Assembly: GCA_001801685.1 (NCBI GenBank) | Contig: MGYJ01000070.1 | Span: forward strand, 1-54,397 | Length of the DNA stretch: 54,397 nt | Direction: 5' to 3' | Origin: Gammaproteobacteria bacterium RIFCSPHIGHO2_12_FULL_63_22 | GTDB lineage: Bacteria > Pseudomonadota > Gammaproteobacteria > Xanthomonadales > Xanthomonadaceae | Shown here: piece by piece, positions 26,221-35,876 of the stretch | Layout: the number at the start of each line of letters is the position of its first letter | Position numbering within the stretch: the stretch's first letter is position 1 | Made by a program: the position numbers and the translations under genes | The notes under the pieces: generated by a model | Told to the model about the DNA's origin: nothing | Seen by the model: the letters and a program-made list of their open reading frames with translations, nothing else | Databases searched by the model: none

Positions 26221-28041
26221 TTATGGCGCGATTACCGGCTGCAAGCTGATGACGAGCGCGCCCGGCCCGGCGTGTGCGCCCACCGCAGGACCCGTCTCGG
26301 CCAGCCAGGCGTCCTGGCAGTCGATCGAGGATTTCAGCCGCGACAGCAGCAGTTCGCCGTCGGCCGGCGCGTCGCAATGGCCGACGATCACGCGATAGCG
26401 CTGGCCCGCTTGCACGCGACGGGCGACGTAACGGGCGAATCGTTCCGGAACATTCTTCTTGCCCATCAACGCGCCAACCAGGCTGAGCTTGCCGATAGGC
26501 GTCACCTTGGCGATCGGCGTCAGGCCCAGGCCCTGCACCAGCGGCTTGCCCCACGCGGGAATGCGGCCACCACGCACGGCCAGCGTCAGGTCGCGGGTCA
26601 CCGCCCAGGTCAGCGTTTGCGAGCGCAGGCGTTCGACCAGCGCCACGATGCTGGCCGCGTCGTCGCCACGCTGCGCGGCTTCCGCTGCGGCGATCGTCAG
26701 CAGGGCCAGGCCACCGGCGGCGTTGGCGCTGTCGAAGATGAAGGTTCGATCGGGATGGCCGCGCTGAGCCGCCGTTTCTGCCGACTGGATCGTGCCGGAC
26801 ACGGCGCGCGCCACGCCGAGGTAAACCAGGGACGGATGATGCGACAACAGGAATTCGAACTGCCGGCGGAAATCGCCGGGCGAGGGTTGGCTGGTGCGCG
26901 GCAAGACGATTTCTTCGCGCAGCTTCCGGTAGAACTCGGCCGGCGTCAGGCCGATCTTGTCCAGGTAATCCTGGTCGCCGAAGTTCAGGCGCAGCGGCAC
27001 GACATGGATATTCAGTTGCTCGGCGATGCCCTCGGGCAAGTCGGCCGAACTGTCGGTGATGATGGCGACGCTGCTGCCGCCGGCTGCGGTGCGCGCCTGC
27101 GCGCGCATGTCGTCGGCCTTGGTCGATTCCACTCGGCCGAAGCGCGCGGCGATGTCGAACAAAGCCTGGGGATCGGCCACGTGCGCATGCAGGCGGATGC
27201 GCGAGTGCGAGCCCGCGACGACCACGCAGGACGCGCCGAGGTCGCTGACAGCCGCGCGCAAGCCGGCGCGGTCCAGCCCTTCGCCCAGCAACAGGCATTC
27301 GCTGCACCAGCGATGCGCGGGATCGGCATCGATGACCTCCTGATGCGCTTGCGCGGCTTCCAGGTCGGCCTCGGATTCGGTTTCCAGCGTCTCGGCATCG
27401 ATCTGGCCGTTGCTGAGGTAGTCGCCGATGCCTTCCAGCAAATCCACGAAACCCTGCGCGCCGGCATCAACCACGCCAGCACTTTTCAACACCGGCAACT
27501 GTTGCGGGGTATAGGCAAGCGCTCGACGTGCTTTTTCGAGTGCGGGCGCAAACCAGCCACGCAGGTCGTCGACCCGTCGGTCCGGGTCGAAGGAGTCGGC
27601 AAAGGCGCTGATGACGCTGAGGATGGTGCCCTCGCGCGGCTCGGCCAGCGCCTGCCGCGCGGACAGGGAACCGGCGCGGATGGCGCGCGCCATGATGCCG
27701 GGCTCGATGGCGGCGCGGTTGCCGATGCTCTCGGCCACGCCGGTGAAGAACTGGGCCAGGATGGCGCCAGAATTTCCGCGCGCGCCGTCGATGGCGTCTT
27801 CCCCTACCCGGCGCATCAACTCGCCGGCGCCGGCGGTGCGTCGGCTCAGTGCGCCGGTCAGCACACTACCCAGGGTGAAGGCGAGATTGCTGCCGGTATC
27901 GCCGTCCGGCACCGGGAACACATTGATCTTGTTGAGGACATCGCGGTCGGCGATGACCCGGCGGGCGCCCGCGATCAGGGCCCTCCGAAGGGCGGGGCCG
28001 CGGATGCGGAGTCTCGGTGCTTGCAGGGCAATGGCATTCAT
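26221..28041 (-). CDS. FakA-FakB-like fatty acid kinase fusion (DhaL/DAK2 - middle - DegV)
   Basis: 606 aa. N-terminal DhaL/DAK2 nucleotide domain (about 12-208) with the Mg-binding NVFPVPDGDTGSN (41-52) and GARGNSGAILAQF. A FakA-type middle domain (about 240-315: HRWCSECLLL, then a G-S-H-S-R-I-R-L-H stretch). A complete DegV/FakB-like lipid-binding domain (about 323-606: VAIITDSSADLP, LPRTSQPSPGDF, GVARAVSGTIQSA). In Firmicutes FakA (kinase) and FakB (fatty acid carrier) are separate and together make acyl-phosphate. Here one chain appears to hold both. It is the first gene before plsY, which uses acyl-phosphate. The ATG at 28041 is the only good start. Confidence 0.85.
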   Translation of the reverse strand: MNAIALQAPRLRIRGPALRRALIAGARRVIADRDVLNKINVFPVPDGDTGSNLAFTLGSVLTGALSRRTAGAGELMRRVGEDAIDGARGNSGAILAQFFTGVAESIGNRAAIEPGIMARAIRAGSLSARQALAEPREGTILSVISAFADSFDPDRRVDDLRGWFAPALEKARRALAYTPQQLPVLKSAGVVDAGAQGFVDLLEGIGDYLSNGQIDAETLETESEADLEAAQAHQEVIDADPAHRWCSECLLLGEGLDRAGLRAAVSDLGASCVVVAGSHSRIRLHAHVADPQALFDIAARFGRVESTKADDMRAQARTAAGGSSVAIITDSSADLPEGIAEQLNIHVVPLRLNFGDQDYLDKIGLTPAEFYRKLREEIVLPRTSQPSPGDFRRQFEFLLSHHPSLVYLGVARAVSGTIQSAETAAQRGHPDRTFIFDSANAAGGLALLTIAAAEAAQRGDDAASIVALVERLRSQTLTWAVTRDLTLAVRGGRIPAWGKPLVQGLGLTPIAKVTPIGKLSLVGALMGKKNVPERFARYVARRVQAGQRYRVIVGHCDAPADGELLLSRLKSSIDCQDAWLAETGPAVGAHAGPGALVISLQPVIAP

Positions 28042-28193
28042 CGTCGCGAAGTCTGCCGCATGCCGCGTGAAGCGCCATGCTGCGCTGCATCATGGCGCTG
28101 CGGAAGTCGCAGGTTCCAGCTACACTTGGCCAATGCAACTATTTGCCCATTCGGCGCATCTGACCTTGCATGACCCGCCATGAGACCGCCGAA

Positions 28194-28427
28194 ATGTCCC
28201 GTTTGCTGCTGGCCCTGAGTCTGTTCGCCTTTGCCGCGATTGCGTTGGCCAACGAGCCCACTGCAACCGACGACACGCCCTCGGCCAAGCCGGGCAAACC
28301 GGCTGCGACCGCCAGCAGCGAATCCGAAGCACCGGCGGCACCGGCTGCGCCCGCGCCTGCACGCAGCAGCACCACGCGCCCCGCGCTTCCGCGCTGGCAC
28401 AGCCTGCTTCCGGGAATGATCCGCTAG
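28194..28427 (+). CDS. Small secreted hypothetical protein
   Basis: 77 aa. Signal peptide MSRLLLALSLFAFAAIALA (cut near 19), then an Ala/Pro/Ser-rich low-complexity linker, and a distinct end TTRPALPRWHSLLPGMIR. A short Trp/Pro/Gly-rich C-terminal motif after a disordered linker suggests a surface or membrane contact. An ATG at 28170 would add 8 residues without a better ribosome site. It converges on phoQ with one base between the stops. Function unknown. Confidence 0.55.
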   Translation: MSRLLLALSLFAFAAIALANEPTATDDTPSAKPGKPAATASSESEAPAAPAAPAPARSSTTRPALPRWHSLLPGMIR

Positions 28428-28428
28428 T

Positions 28429-29898
28429 TCAGAACAGTGGCGGGAAATGCACGGTGAAGCGTGCGCCACCCAGTTCAGTCGAACGCTCGACCTTCAACTC
28501 GCCACGATAGGCGCGAACGATGTCCTGCACGATCGCCAGGCCGATGCCATGGCCGTGTACGCGTTCGTCGCCACGCACGCCGCGTTGCAGCAGGTGGTCC
28601 ACATTTTCGGCCGGAATGCCCGGGCCATCGTCTTCAATCGCGAAGAACACACCCGGCCGGCGATTGCCGTTGGCCGGCTCGACCTTCACGGTCAGCAACA
28701 CGCGTTGCTTGGCCCACTTGAAGGCGTTCTCGAGCAGGTTGCCCAGCAGTTCCTGCAAGTCGCCGATCTCGCCATAGAAGCTGGCGTCGGCATCCACTTC
28801 GAATTCGCAGAACACGCCCTTGCCGATATAGACCTTTTCCAGGCTGGCGACGATTTCCTCGGCGCGCGGCTCGATGCTGATCGGCGCGGAGAACAAGGCA
28901 TGGCCGCTGCGCGCCGCGCGCGACAACTGGTAGGACACGATTTCATTCATGCGCTGGATCTGCGCGGCCACTTCACTACGAAGCTCGGCTTCGTCCGCGC
29001 CGGAATCCAGGCGCGAACGCATCACGGCCAACGGCGTCTTCAAGCTATGCGCCAGGTCGGCCAGCGTATTGCGGCTCTGGTCGAGGTGCGTGTATTCGCT
29101 TTCGATCAGGCCGTTGATGCTGTCGGTGATCTGCTGCAGTTCCGGCGGATGCCGTCCCGACAATCGGTCGGCGACGCCGCGGCGCACGCGGGACAATTCA
29201 CTTTCCAGCACGCGAAGGGGTTGCAGGCTCCAACGAAGCACCAGCATCTGCACCAGCAACAGCAACACCGCGGCCATGCCCAGGTAGCCCCACAAGGACG
29301 CGCGGAACACGCCGACCTGGCGGTCAAGTTGTTCGGCGTCTTCGTAGATGGCGATGGTGAAGCGGGTGATGGTGCCTTCCTGCCCGGTCTCGCCCTGTTC
29401 CCAGGCAACGCCCGTGCTGAAGCGGTAGTACTTGTGCGCGATGCCCTTGTCGTCGACAAAGCCTTCAAGCTCCGGCTCGAAGCGTTGCTCGCCCGCCTTC
29501 AACAGTTCCGGCTCGGGCAGGTTGCGGCCGAGTACCGAGGGCGAATTCCAGTGCAGGGTCTTGCCGCGCACCACCGCATACAGGCCGCTGCCCGGCTGGC
29601 GGAAACGCGCATCCGGCGCCTGCCCTTCGGGCGGCTCGATCAACTGGCTGTCGCGGGTGAATTCGAACGCGCCCAGATAGGCATACGCGTCGTTCTGCAG
29701 GCGTTCCTGCAGGTTGCTGATGGCCGTGCGCTGGAAGGCCTGGTCCAGGGCAATACCGGTCAGCCCCAGAAAGGCAACAAGGCCAAGGCTCGCCGCAAGC
29801 AGCTGGCGGGCATGCAGTGAAAGTGCACGCCTCGCCACTCGCGGGGCCTTCGCGACCTTATTCGCTACGCGGGATAGCGAACCGATAACCGCGGCCAC
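28429..29898 (-). CDS. phoQ: PhoQ-like sensor histidine kinase
   Basis: 489 aa. Two membrane helices (about 31-50 and 200-222) flank a periplasmic sensor region. Then a HAMP-like linker, H-box LADLAHSLKTPLAVM (His about 284), N-box LLGNLLENAFKWAK, G1 EDDGPGIP and G2 HGHGIGLAIVQDI. The periplasmic domain is rich in acidic residues, as in Mg/peptide-sensing PhoQ. The first possible start is a GTG at 29898, overlapping the phoP stop by about 40 bases; a start closer to LSLHARQLLAASLG is also possible. It pairs with the adjacent PhoP. Confidence 0.88.
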   Translation of the reverse strand: MAAVIGSLSRVANKVAKAPRVARRALSLHARQLLAASLGLVAFLGLTGIALDQAFQRTAISNLQERLQNDAYAYLGAFEFTRDSQLIEPPEGQAPDARFRQPGSGLYAVVRGKTLHWNSPSVLGRNLPEPELLKAGEQRFEPELEGFVDDKGIAHKYYRFSTGVAWEQGETGQEGTITRFTIAIYEDAEQLDRQVGVFRASLWGYLGMAAVLLLLVQMLVLRWSLQPLRVLESELSRVRRGVADRLSGRHPPELQQITDSINGLIESEYTHLDQSRNTLADLAHSLKTPLAVMRSRLDSGADEAELRSEVAAQIQRMNEIVSYQLSRAARSGHALFSAPISIEPRAEEIVASLEKVYIGKGVFCEFEVDADASFYGEIGDLQELLGNLLENAFKWAKQRVLLTVKVEPANGNRRPGVFFAIEDDGPGIPAENVDHLLQRGVRGDERVHGHGIGLAIVQDIVRAYRGELKVERSTELGGARFTVHFPPLF

Positions 29899-30538
29899 GG
29901 ACCGTCTCGATCGGCTTCAATTCGCCTTCCGGATCGAGCTTCTTGCGCAGGCGGCCGATGAAGACCTCCAGCACATTGGAATCACGATCGAAATCCTGCT
30001 GGTAAATGTGCTCGGTCAGGTCGGCCTTGGACACCAGCTCGCCGGCATGCAGCATCAGGTACTCGAGCACCTTGTATTCGTAGCTGGTCAAATCCACGCC
30101 GGCGCCATTGACGCTGACCGTCTGCGCGGAGAGGTCGAGGCTGACCGGACCGCAATCGAGCGCCGGCTTGCTCCAGCCTGCGGCGCGACGCAGCAAGGCA
30201 TTGATGCGGGCAAGCAGTTCTTCCACATGGAAGGGCTTGACCAGGTAATCGTCGGCGCCGGCCTTCAGGCCTTCCACCTTGTCCTGCCAGCTCGAACGCG
30301 CGGTCAGGATCAGGATCGGGAATTTCTTGCCTTCCGAACGCAGGTTGCGAACCAGGTCCATGCCCGACATCTTGGGCAGGCCAAGGTCGATCACGGCGAC
30401 GTCGAACGGAAGTTCGCGACCGTGGTACAGGCCTTCTTCGCCATCGGCTGCGGCATCAACGGCAAACCCTTCCCGCTTGAGGCGGGCGGTTAGCGTTTCC
30501 CGGAGCGGGGCTTCGTCTTCGACCAGCAAAATACGCAT
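29858..30538 (-). CDS. phoP: PhoP-like response regulator (OmpR family)
   Basis: 226 aa. Receiver domain (1-120) with acidic pocket EDE, phosphoacceptor Asp in AVIDLGLPKMSG (about 51), Thr in LTARSSW and Lys in VKPFH. An OmpR-type winged helix follows (about 130-222: LTSYEYKVLEYLM, SNVLEVFIGRLRKKL, IETVRGRGYRF). The ATG at 30538 starts the family MRILLVEDE. The stop lies inside the 5' end of phoQ, so the pair is co-translated. The PepSY-like gene lies 40 bases upstream on the same strand and is probably in the same operon. Confidence 0.93.
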   Translation of the reverse strand: MRILLVEDEAPLRETLTARLKREGFAVDAAADGEEGLYHGRELPFDVAVIDLGLPKMSGMDLVRNLRSEGKKFPILILTARSSWQDKVEGLKAGADDYLVKPFHVEELLARINALLRRAAGWSKPALDCGPVSLDLSAQTVSVNGAGVDLTSYEYKVLEYLMLHAGELVSKADLTEHIYQQDFDRDSNVLEVFIGRLRKKLDPEGELKPIETVRGRGYRFAIPRSE

Positions 30539-30578
30539 GTCGTCTCCTCGGGTGGATCCGGCTGCGAGCCAGATCCGA

Positions 30579-30956
30579 TTACTGTGGCGGGTCTTCGTCC
30601 GAATCGCTGGACGATTGTTTTTGCTTGTCCCTGCCTTTGGCAGGGCGATCCCTGGTCGGTGGATTGCTGGGGTCGTCCTGCACGACGCGCACACGGCCGT
30701 CTGCAGTCAGGACCTTCAGGCGATACACCTCGCGCCCGTCACGTTGCATAGGTTCGGCCCGAAGGACCTCACCGCCAGTCTGCCGTTCCACCCGCCGGAC
30801 GGAGTCCGGCAGGGAGCCACGGTTACCCTTCGCCGGCGCCTGGGCAGGGCCCTGGGACGGCGGGTCGGTTGGCGGGGATTGCGCCCAAACGCTGCCCGTT
30901 CCGACCAGAATGGCCGCAACAAACAGGGTTTTGACACTTCGAGAGAAGCTAAACAT
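30579..30956 (-). CDS. Secreted PepSY-like protein upstream of phoPQ
   Basis: 125 aa. Signal peptide MFSFSRSVKTLFVAAILVGTGSVWAQ (cut near 26), then a Pro/Gln-rich stretch. A short PepSY-type unit follows (about 50-98: SLPDSVRRVERQTGGEVLRAEPMQ, REVYRLKVLTADGRVRVVQDD), and then a charged tail. PepSY proteins bind or inhibit proteases in the periplasm and often accompany PhoPQ-type systems. A role in modulating PhoQ is an inference. The ATG at 30956 begins the signal peptide. Confidence 0.7.
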   Translation of the reverse strand: MFSFSRSVKTLFVAAILVGTGSVWAQSPPTDPPSQGPAQAPAKGNRGSLPDSVRRVERQTGGEVLRAEPMQRDGREVYRLKVLTADGRVRVVQDDPSNPPTRDRPAKGRDKQKQSSSDSDEDPPQ

Positions 30957-31056
30957 GCGCCGGGATGGTATCCGATGAAAGTGAACAAGCCAAAGCTTGA
31001 TGGGCGGAGTTTGGGGCTCAGGCGATGAATTCGGTCTGAACCTGAACGGGCAAGGT

Positions 31057-31964
31057 TCAGTAAACCTCGGCCACGCAGCAGCGCAGGGAGCCGCCGGCCT
31101 TCTCAATTTCGCTCATGTCCACGGACTGCAGGGTGAACCCGGCCGAGGCCAGGATGGCGCGATTACTGGGGCTGAGCGCCCGGGCGCCGGCCTGGCTCAT
31201 CCAGACGGTGTCCTCGGACAGGGCCAGGCAGTTGCCGGCGAAGGCGGTCTTCTCGGCGTCACTCAGGCGCAGGGCCTGGCGCGGGTACAACTCGGCGATG
31301 GCCTGGGCAACGGCCGGATCGGCGAAGCCATCGTCGGCGATGACGGCCGCCCTGCCGGCCAGGATGCTGAGCACGACATTGCTGTGGTACTCGTGCGGGG
31401 CCAGGTCGAACATCAGCGTGGCGCGCAGGCCGAAGGCCTCGTGCATCGCGGCGGCGCCTGTCGCATCGCAGCGCTCCGACAGGCCGCAGAAACCCAGGCC
31501 GCGGCGATGGTCGATGACCAGCGAGCCGGTGAGTTCACAAATGCCCGATTGCTTGCGCAAGTCCACTTCCTCGTAGCGCAAGACATCACGGAAGAAGCCG
31601 CGGATGTCGGCGCGATCCACTTCCGCCTGCCGCACCGGATGGCGCATATGGCCGAGGATGAGTTTGCCGCGCGCGGTGGCGAACACATTGTTGGGAAATT
31701 GCGCGTCGGGCGTTTTTTCATTGCCGGGAAAGCAGATCGTCGGAAGTGATTGCGACAGTGCGCGGTGCAGCTCGCGATGCTGCTGCAGCGCGAGTTGCGG
31801 ATCCACTGAAACGCGCAGGTCCATGTACAAGTTGTCGCTGGCCGATTGTTCGGCGAGGGAAAAACCTTCCGGCGCAATCAGGAATGCCGCCTTTGCCGTG
31901 GCCGGGCCAAAATCGGTTGGCGCATTGCGGGCGAAGTCGCTGAATTTGCCGATGTCGCGAGTGA

Positions 31965-31968
<4 letters not shown>
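31057..31968 (-). CDS. ctlX: Arginine-deiminase-related amidinohydrolase (CtlX type)
   Basis: 303 aa of the guanidino-group-modifying superfamily. The catalytic Cys lies in GGSLRCCVAEVY at the C-terminus. Asp/His-bearing segments include PDAQFPNNVF near 85, GICELTGSLVIDH and DLAPHEYHSNVVLSI, as in CtlX/citrulline-utilisation hydrolases. The likely substrate is citrulline, arginine or a methylated form. The first start is GTG at 31968, preceded by GGAGCAAGC, and overlaps the dusA stop as GTGA. A longer frame upstream lies inside dusA and is not used. It could work with the arginase elsewhere in the window. Confidence 0.8.
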
Positions 31969-32945
<977 letters not shown>

Positions 32946-32970
32946 CGACTTGCCGCCTGAATCAGTGGGT

Positions 32971-33025
32971 TAGCGTTCCCGGCCATGCCCGGTTATTCCC
33001 GGCCTTTCCCGTTGCTTCCCGTCGC
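32971..33025. repeat. Five helically phased TTCCCGG-like repeats at the attachment end
   Basis: Read in tens from 32971, the sequence gives units ending TTCCC, TGCCC, TTCCC, TTCCC and TTCCC at 32980, 32990, 33000, 33010 and 33020, each followed by GG or GT. The exact 10-bp period puts all sites on one DNA face. They lie between the dusA start and the integrase start, where integrase arm sites are expected. They are candidate arm-type binding sites; binding is inferred. Confidence 0.65.
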
Positions 33026-33085
33026 GTTGTGCCGCTATTGTGCCGACCAGGGGCCGCGTGGGGCGGTTCGGGGAGTTCCGGCACA

Positions 33086-34072
33086 ATGGCGACGATCACA
33101 CCCCGCGATGGCGGCTGGCGGGCGCAGGTTCGCAGGAAAGGGCACAAGGCTATCAGCAAGCAGTTCCGCACGAAAGCGGCGGCTGAACGCTGGGCGCGAG
33201 GCGTAGAGGATGCCGTAGCGGCAGGGGAGTCGCCCGAGGCGCTGGCCCTGACCGTGGTGCAGGCCGTTGACCGCTTCCAGAAGGAAACGGAAAAGGACAA
33301 GCCGATCAGCGCGACCAAGGCCGGGAACCTGAAACAGTGGCGGAACGGGACAGCGGGGGAGGTTTTGCTCGGGGCGCTAGAGGCCCGGCACATCATCGGC
33401 CACGCTCAGGCTCGGACATGCGGCCCGGCGACGATGGCGATGGAATTGCAGTTCCTGCATGAAGTCTTGGAGTACGCCCGCCATGCGTGGAGCATGAAAC
33501 TAGGCGACCCGATCAAGGATGCGTGGCCTGTGTTGAAGCGTAGCAAGCTGGTGGCGAGGTCGAAGGAACGGGACCGCCGACCCACGGACGATGAACTGGC
33601 ACGGCTTCGCGTGTACCTGTCCGCGAACAAGCGGATGCCGATGGCTGACCTGATGGACTTCGCCATAGCGTCAGCGATGCGGCTGGGGGAAGTGACGCGG
33701 ATTGCGTGGGCCGATCTGGACGCGGCCAAGTCGCTGATACTCGTTCGCCAGCGAAAGCACCCGGTCACGAAAAAGGACGAATGGGTGCCACTGCTGACCG
33801 AGGCGCGGGCGATTGTAGAGCGCCAGGAGCGCAAGTCGCCGCGTATCTGGCCCCATCACTCGGACAGCGTGAGCCGTGCGTTCCAAGCGGCCTGTGATGC
33901 GCTAGGCATCGTTGACCTGCATTGGCACGACTTCCGGCACGAAGGCATCAGCCGATTGTTTGAGGCAGGTTACCGGATAGAACAGGTCGCGCTGATTTCA
34001 GGGCATCGGGATTGGAAGTCGCTCAAGCGATACACGAACCTGCGGCCCGAATCGCTGACTATGCTCGGTTAG
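33086..34072 (+). CDS. int: Tyrosine-recombinase integrase of the dusA-targeting type
   Basis: 328 aa. An N-terminal arm-binding region (MATITPRDGGWRAQVRRKGHK, short beta type) is followed by a core-binding SAM-like domain (about 60-160) and the catalytic domain (about 165-325). Catalytic residues: R in SAMRLGEVTRIAW, H-x-x-R in HWHDFRHEG, H in SGHRDWKSL and Y in KRYTNLRPE. The ATG at 33086 follows GGGGAG. The frame is open further upstream, but those residues lie in the repeat region. It reads away from dusA into the prophage, converging with the late operon. Likely role: integration at, and with an excisionase excision from, dusA. Confidence 0.92.
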   Translation: MATITPRDGGWRAQVRRKGHKAISKQFRTKAAAERWARGVEDAVAAGESPEALALTVVQAVDRFQKETEKDKPISATKAGNLKQWRNGTAGEVLLGALEARHIIGHAQARTCGPATMAMELQFLHEVLEYARHAWSMKLGDPIKDAWPVLKRSKLVARSKERDRRPTDDELARLRVYLSANKRMPMADLMDFAIASAMRLGEVTRIAWADLDAAKSLILVRQRKHPVTKKDEWVPLLTEARAIVERQERKSPRIWPHHSDSVSRAFQAACDALGIVDLHWHDFRHEGISRLFEAGYRIEQVALISGHRDWKSLKRYTNLRPESLTMLG

Positions 34073-34096
34073 GCCTTCAACGTATTCGCCGCCGAC

Positions 34097-34489
34097 TCAA
34101 GCCGCGCCGTCCAGTTTCTTCAATACCAGCCGAATCAGCCCGATCAGAACCCGGGCCGCCAGCTTCATGAACGCCTTGTCTTGGGCCGTGGTCGTGGTCG
34201 CTCGGTCGCGGTAGATGCGCAAGTCCACTAGCGCCGCTTCGGCTTGCTGGCGCAGGGGCAGGTCGTTACCGGTGGCCGCAGCTTCCGCCGCCTTCTCCGC
34301 GCTCAGCGTCCAGTCGAACGCCGCGACAATGGCCGCGCCTTGGGTCTTTTGCGCTGCGGTGGCGAACGGCGCGTAGGCCACAACGACAGCGCCCACGTTG
34401 CCGCTGACTGACTCCACCGGAACACCGGCATCGTTCAGGCGATTGGCGAGCACTTCAAAGGCTGCGCGGGGCTGGGATAGGTCGGTCAT
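34097..34489 (-). CDS. Phage protein of unknown function, last gene of the late operon
   Basis: 130 aa, helical and Ala-rich (MTDLSQPRAAFEVLANRLNDAG, AQKTQGAAIVAAFDWTLSAEKAAEAAATG), ending in a short basic/hydrophobic helix KLAARVLIGLIRLVLKKL that could be amphipathic. No recognised domain. The ATG at 34489 overlaps the last codon and stop of the fibre gene. Its position after the fibre genes suggests a virion-associated or chaperone role, but nothing proves it. Confidence 0.65.
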   Translation of the reverse strand: MTDLSQPRAAFEVLANRLNDAGVPVESVSGNVGAVVVAYAPFATAAQKTQGAAIVAAFDWTLSAEKAAEAAATGNDLPLRQQAEAALVDLRIYRDRATTTTAQDKAFMKLAARVLIGLIRLVLKKLDGAA

Positions 34490-35496
34490 GGGATGATTTC
34501 TCGCGCCCACAGGGTGTACTTCGGGAACAGGTTGCCGGGGGTGCTGGTCTTCGTGAACACGGGATAGACCACGCGGGCGGTGGAATCGAGCGCGACGTTC
34601 AGCGTCACATCGTTGCGAATGTCTTGGTTGGCCGCCTGCGAAATGGTGGAGGCCGTGCCGAGCGAGCCGCCAATTTGTACTTCTGCGGCGGTGAATTGGT
34701 ACAGGTTGAACGTCCAGTACTGTGTACCGCTGCTAGTGGTCAGGACGTACATCACCAGCGACATGCGCGTGAGGTAGAGGTTCGCCAGCGAAGGGACGGG
34801 CCAGCGCACCGGGGCCGTGGCCGTGGACGAGTACGCGGGGTTGGTGTAATTGGTGCCAGGAACCGGAAACTCCGCGACAGTCATCCACGCCGACGCGGCC
34901 GAGTTGTAGAAAATCAGCTTGTCTAGATCGGTGCGGTAGAACAGGTCGTTATCGGACGGGCTGCCGGGGTTGCTGGTGCCGGTGCTGATGCCAGAGCCTC
35001 CCGAGCCATTCGCCGCCGCCGTGATGCGGCCCTTCGCGTCCACGGTAATGTCGGCGCTGGTGTACGAGCCTGCCGCGACCGCTGTATTCGCCAAGGTCGC
35101 CGCCACCGAGCCGGAACCCGACGCGGTTACATCGCCGGTTAGGGCGGTGATGCCGCCACCCGCAGACTGCGGAACTATCGGCCAGGATTCTTCGTAGTGG
35201 TCTTCGTAGATGACAACGGTCTGCCCGCCACGGTCAGGCAGCGCGGCTTCGTTGACCTCCAGCGTGTAGCCGGTATCAGGGTCGCCAAACACGTTGATCG
35301 AGCCGCTGGGATGGATAACCGTGGGGTCGTTGTCGGGAATCGCGGCTACGGCCTCGCTGGCGGCTGTGGCGGTGGCTTCGGTGGCGACGAGGCGCGTATG
35401 CACACGGCGGAACCAGTCATACCACCAGCGCGTAGGCCGGAAATCAGGCGTGACTAGCTCGCCGTGTTGGCCCGGCAGGTTGGGGTCAACGCTCAT
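34486..35496 (-). CDS. Probable tail fibre protein
   Basis: 336 aa. An N-terminal section (about 1-110) starting MSVDPNLPGQHGELVTPDFRP with a helical Ala-rich stretch. A repeat-like shaft (GGGITALTGDVTASGSGSVAATLANTAVAAGSYTSAD, ITVDAKGRITAAANGSGG), as is common in phage fibres, and a beta-rich C-terminal part (about 190-336) that may bind the host. ATG shares its A with the stop of the preceding gene (TAATG). The receptor-binding role is inferred from shaft motifs and position. Confidence 0.7.
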   Translation of the reverse strand: MSVDPNLPGQHGELVTPDFRPTRWWYDWFRRVHTRLVATEATATAASEAVAAIPDNDPTVIHPSGSINVFGDPDTGYTLEVNEAALPDRGGQTVVIYEDHYEESWPIVPQSAGGGITALTGDVTASGSGSVAATLANTAVAAGSYTSADITVDAKGRITAAANGSGGSGISTGTSNPGSPSDNDLFYRTDLDKLIFYNSAASAWMTVAEFPVPGTNYTNPAYSSTATAPVRWPVPSLANLYLTRMSLVMYVLTTSSGTQYWTFNLYQFTAAEVQIGGSLGTASTISQAANQDIRNDVTLNVALDSTARVVYPVFTKTSTPGNLFPKYTLWAREIIP

Positions 35497-35861
35497 TAGC
35501 CAGCTACGCCTATCTCGCCTTCGCCTTGAATTACCAACGAGGTCGTTGCGCTTGCGACGCCGGTAAAGAAGTCGGCAGCGTCAAGGCGCACGGAGCCGTA
35601 CCAGTCCACGTAGCTATTGGCCGCAACGCTCAGGCCGGTTCCTAGGAATTCCGTGCCCGCCGCACTCGCGCCCGTCGCGCCGATGTAGCCCGAGAACGTG
35701 ACCGCACCTGCGGTTTTGTTCACGATGCGGATATGCCGCAGGATGATGTATTGCGATGAACTGCCCGCGTTCGTGCCGCCAGTAGCGGTGGGCGGGTTCA
35801 GGAGATTGCCGACCGCGTTAGCGACCGCGACCGGGCCGAAGCGGAAAACTTTGTTCTGCAT
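35496..35861 (-). CDS. Small beta-rich phage virion protein
   Basis: 121 aa, Gly/Ala/Thr/Ser-rich with alternating strands (YIILRHIRIVNKTAGAVTFSGYIG; VAANSYVDWYGSVRLDAADFF; SLVIQGEGEIGVAG). No signal or membrane segment. It sits between two fibre genes in the late operon, so a fibre tip, adaptor or fibre-associated protein is likely. Family not recognised. Confidence 0.65.
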   Translation of the reverse strand: MQNKVFRFGPVAVANAVGNLLNPPTATGGTNAGSSSQYIILRHIRIVNKTAGAVTFSGYIGATGASAAGTEFLGTGLSVAANSYVDWYGSVRLDAADFFTGVASATTSLVIQGEGEIGVAG

Positions 35862-35876
35862 GGGGCTTCCTAGTGA

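Noticed and set aside
26212-28173. A 653-codon rightward frame over the fatty acid kinase fusion
   Set aside because: Mirror of the leftward gene with Arg/Gln/Ala-rich composition and no family features.
32971-33025. Phased repeats considered as a replication origin (iterons)
   Set aside because: Units are too short, no replication gene is adjacent, and the place beside int and the attachment site fits recombination better.
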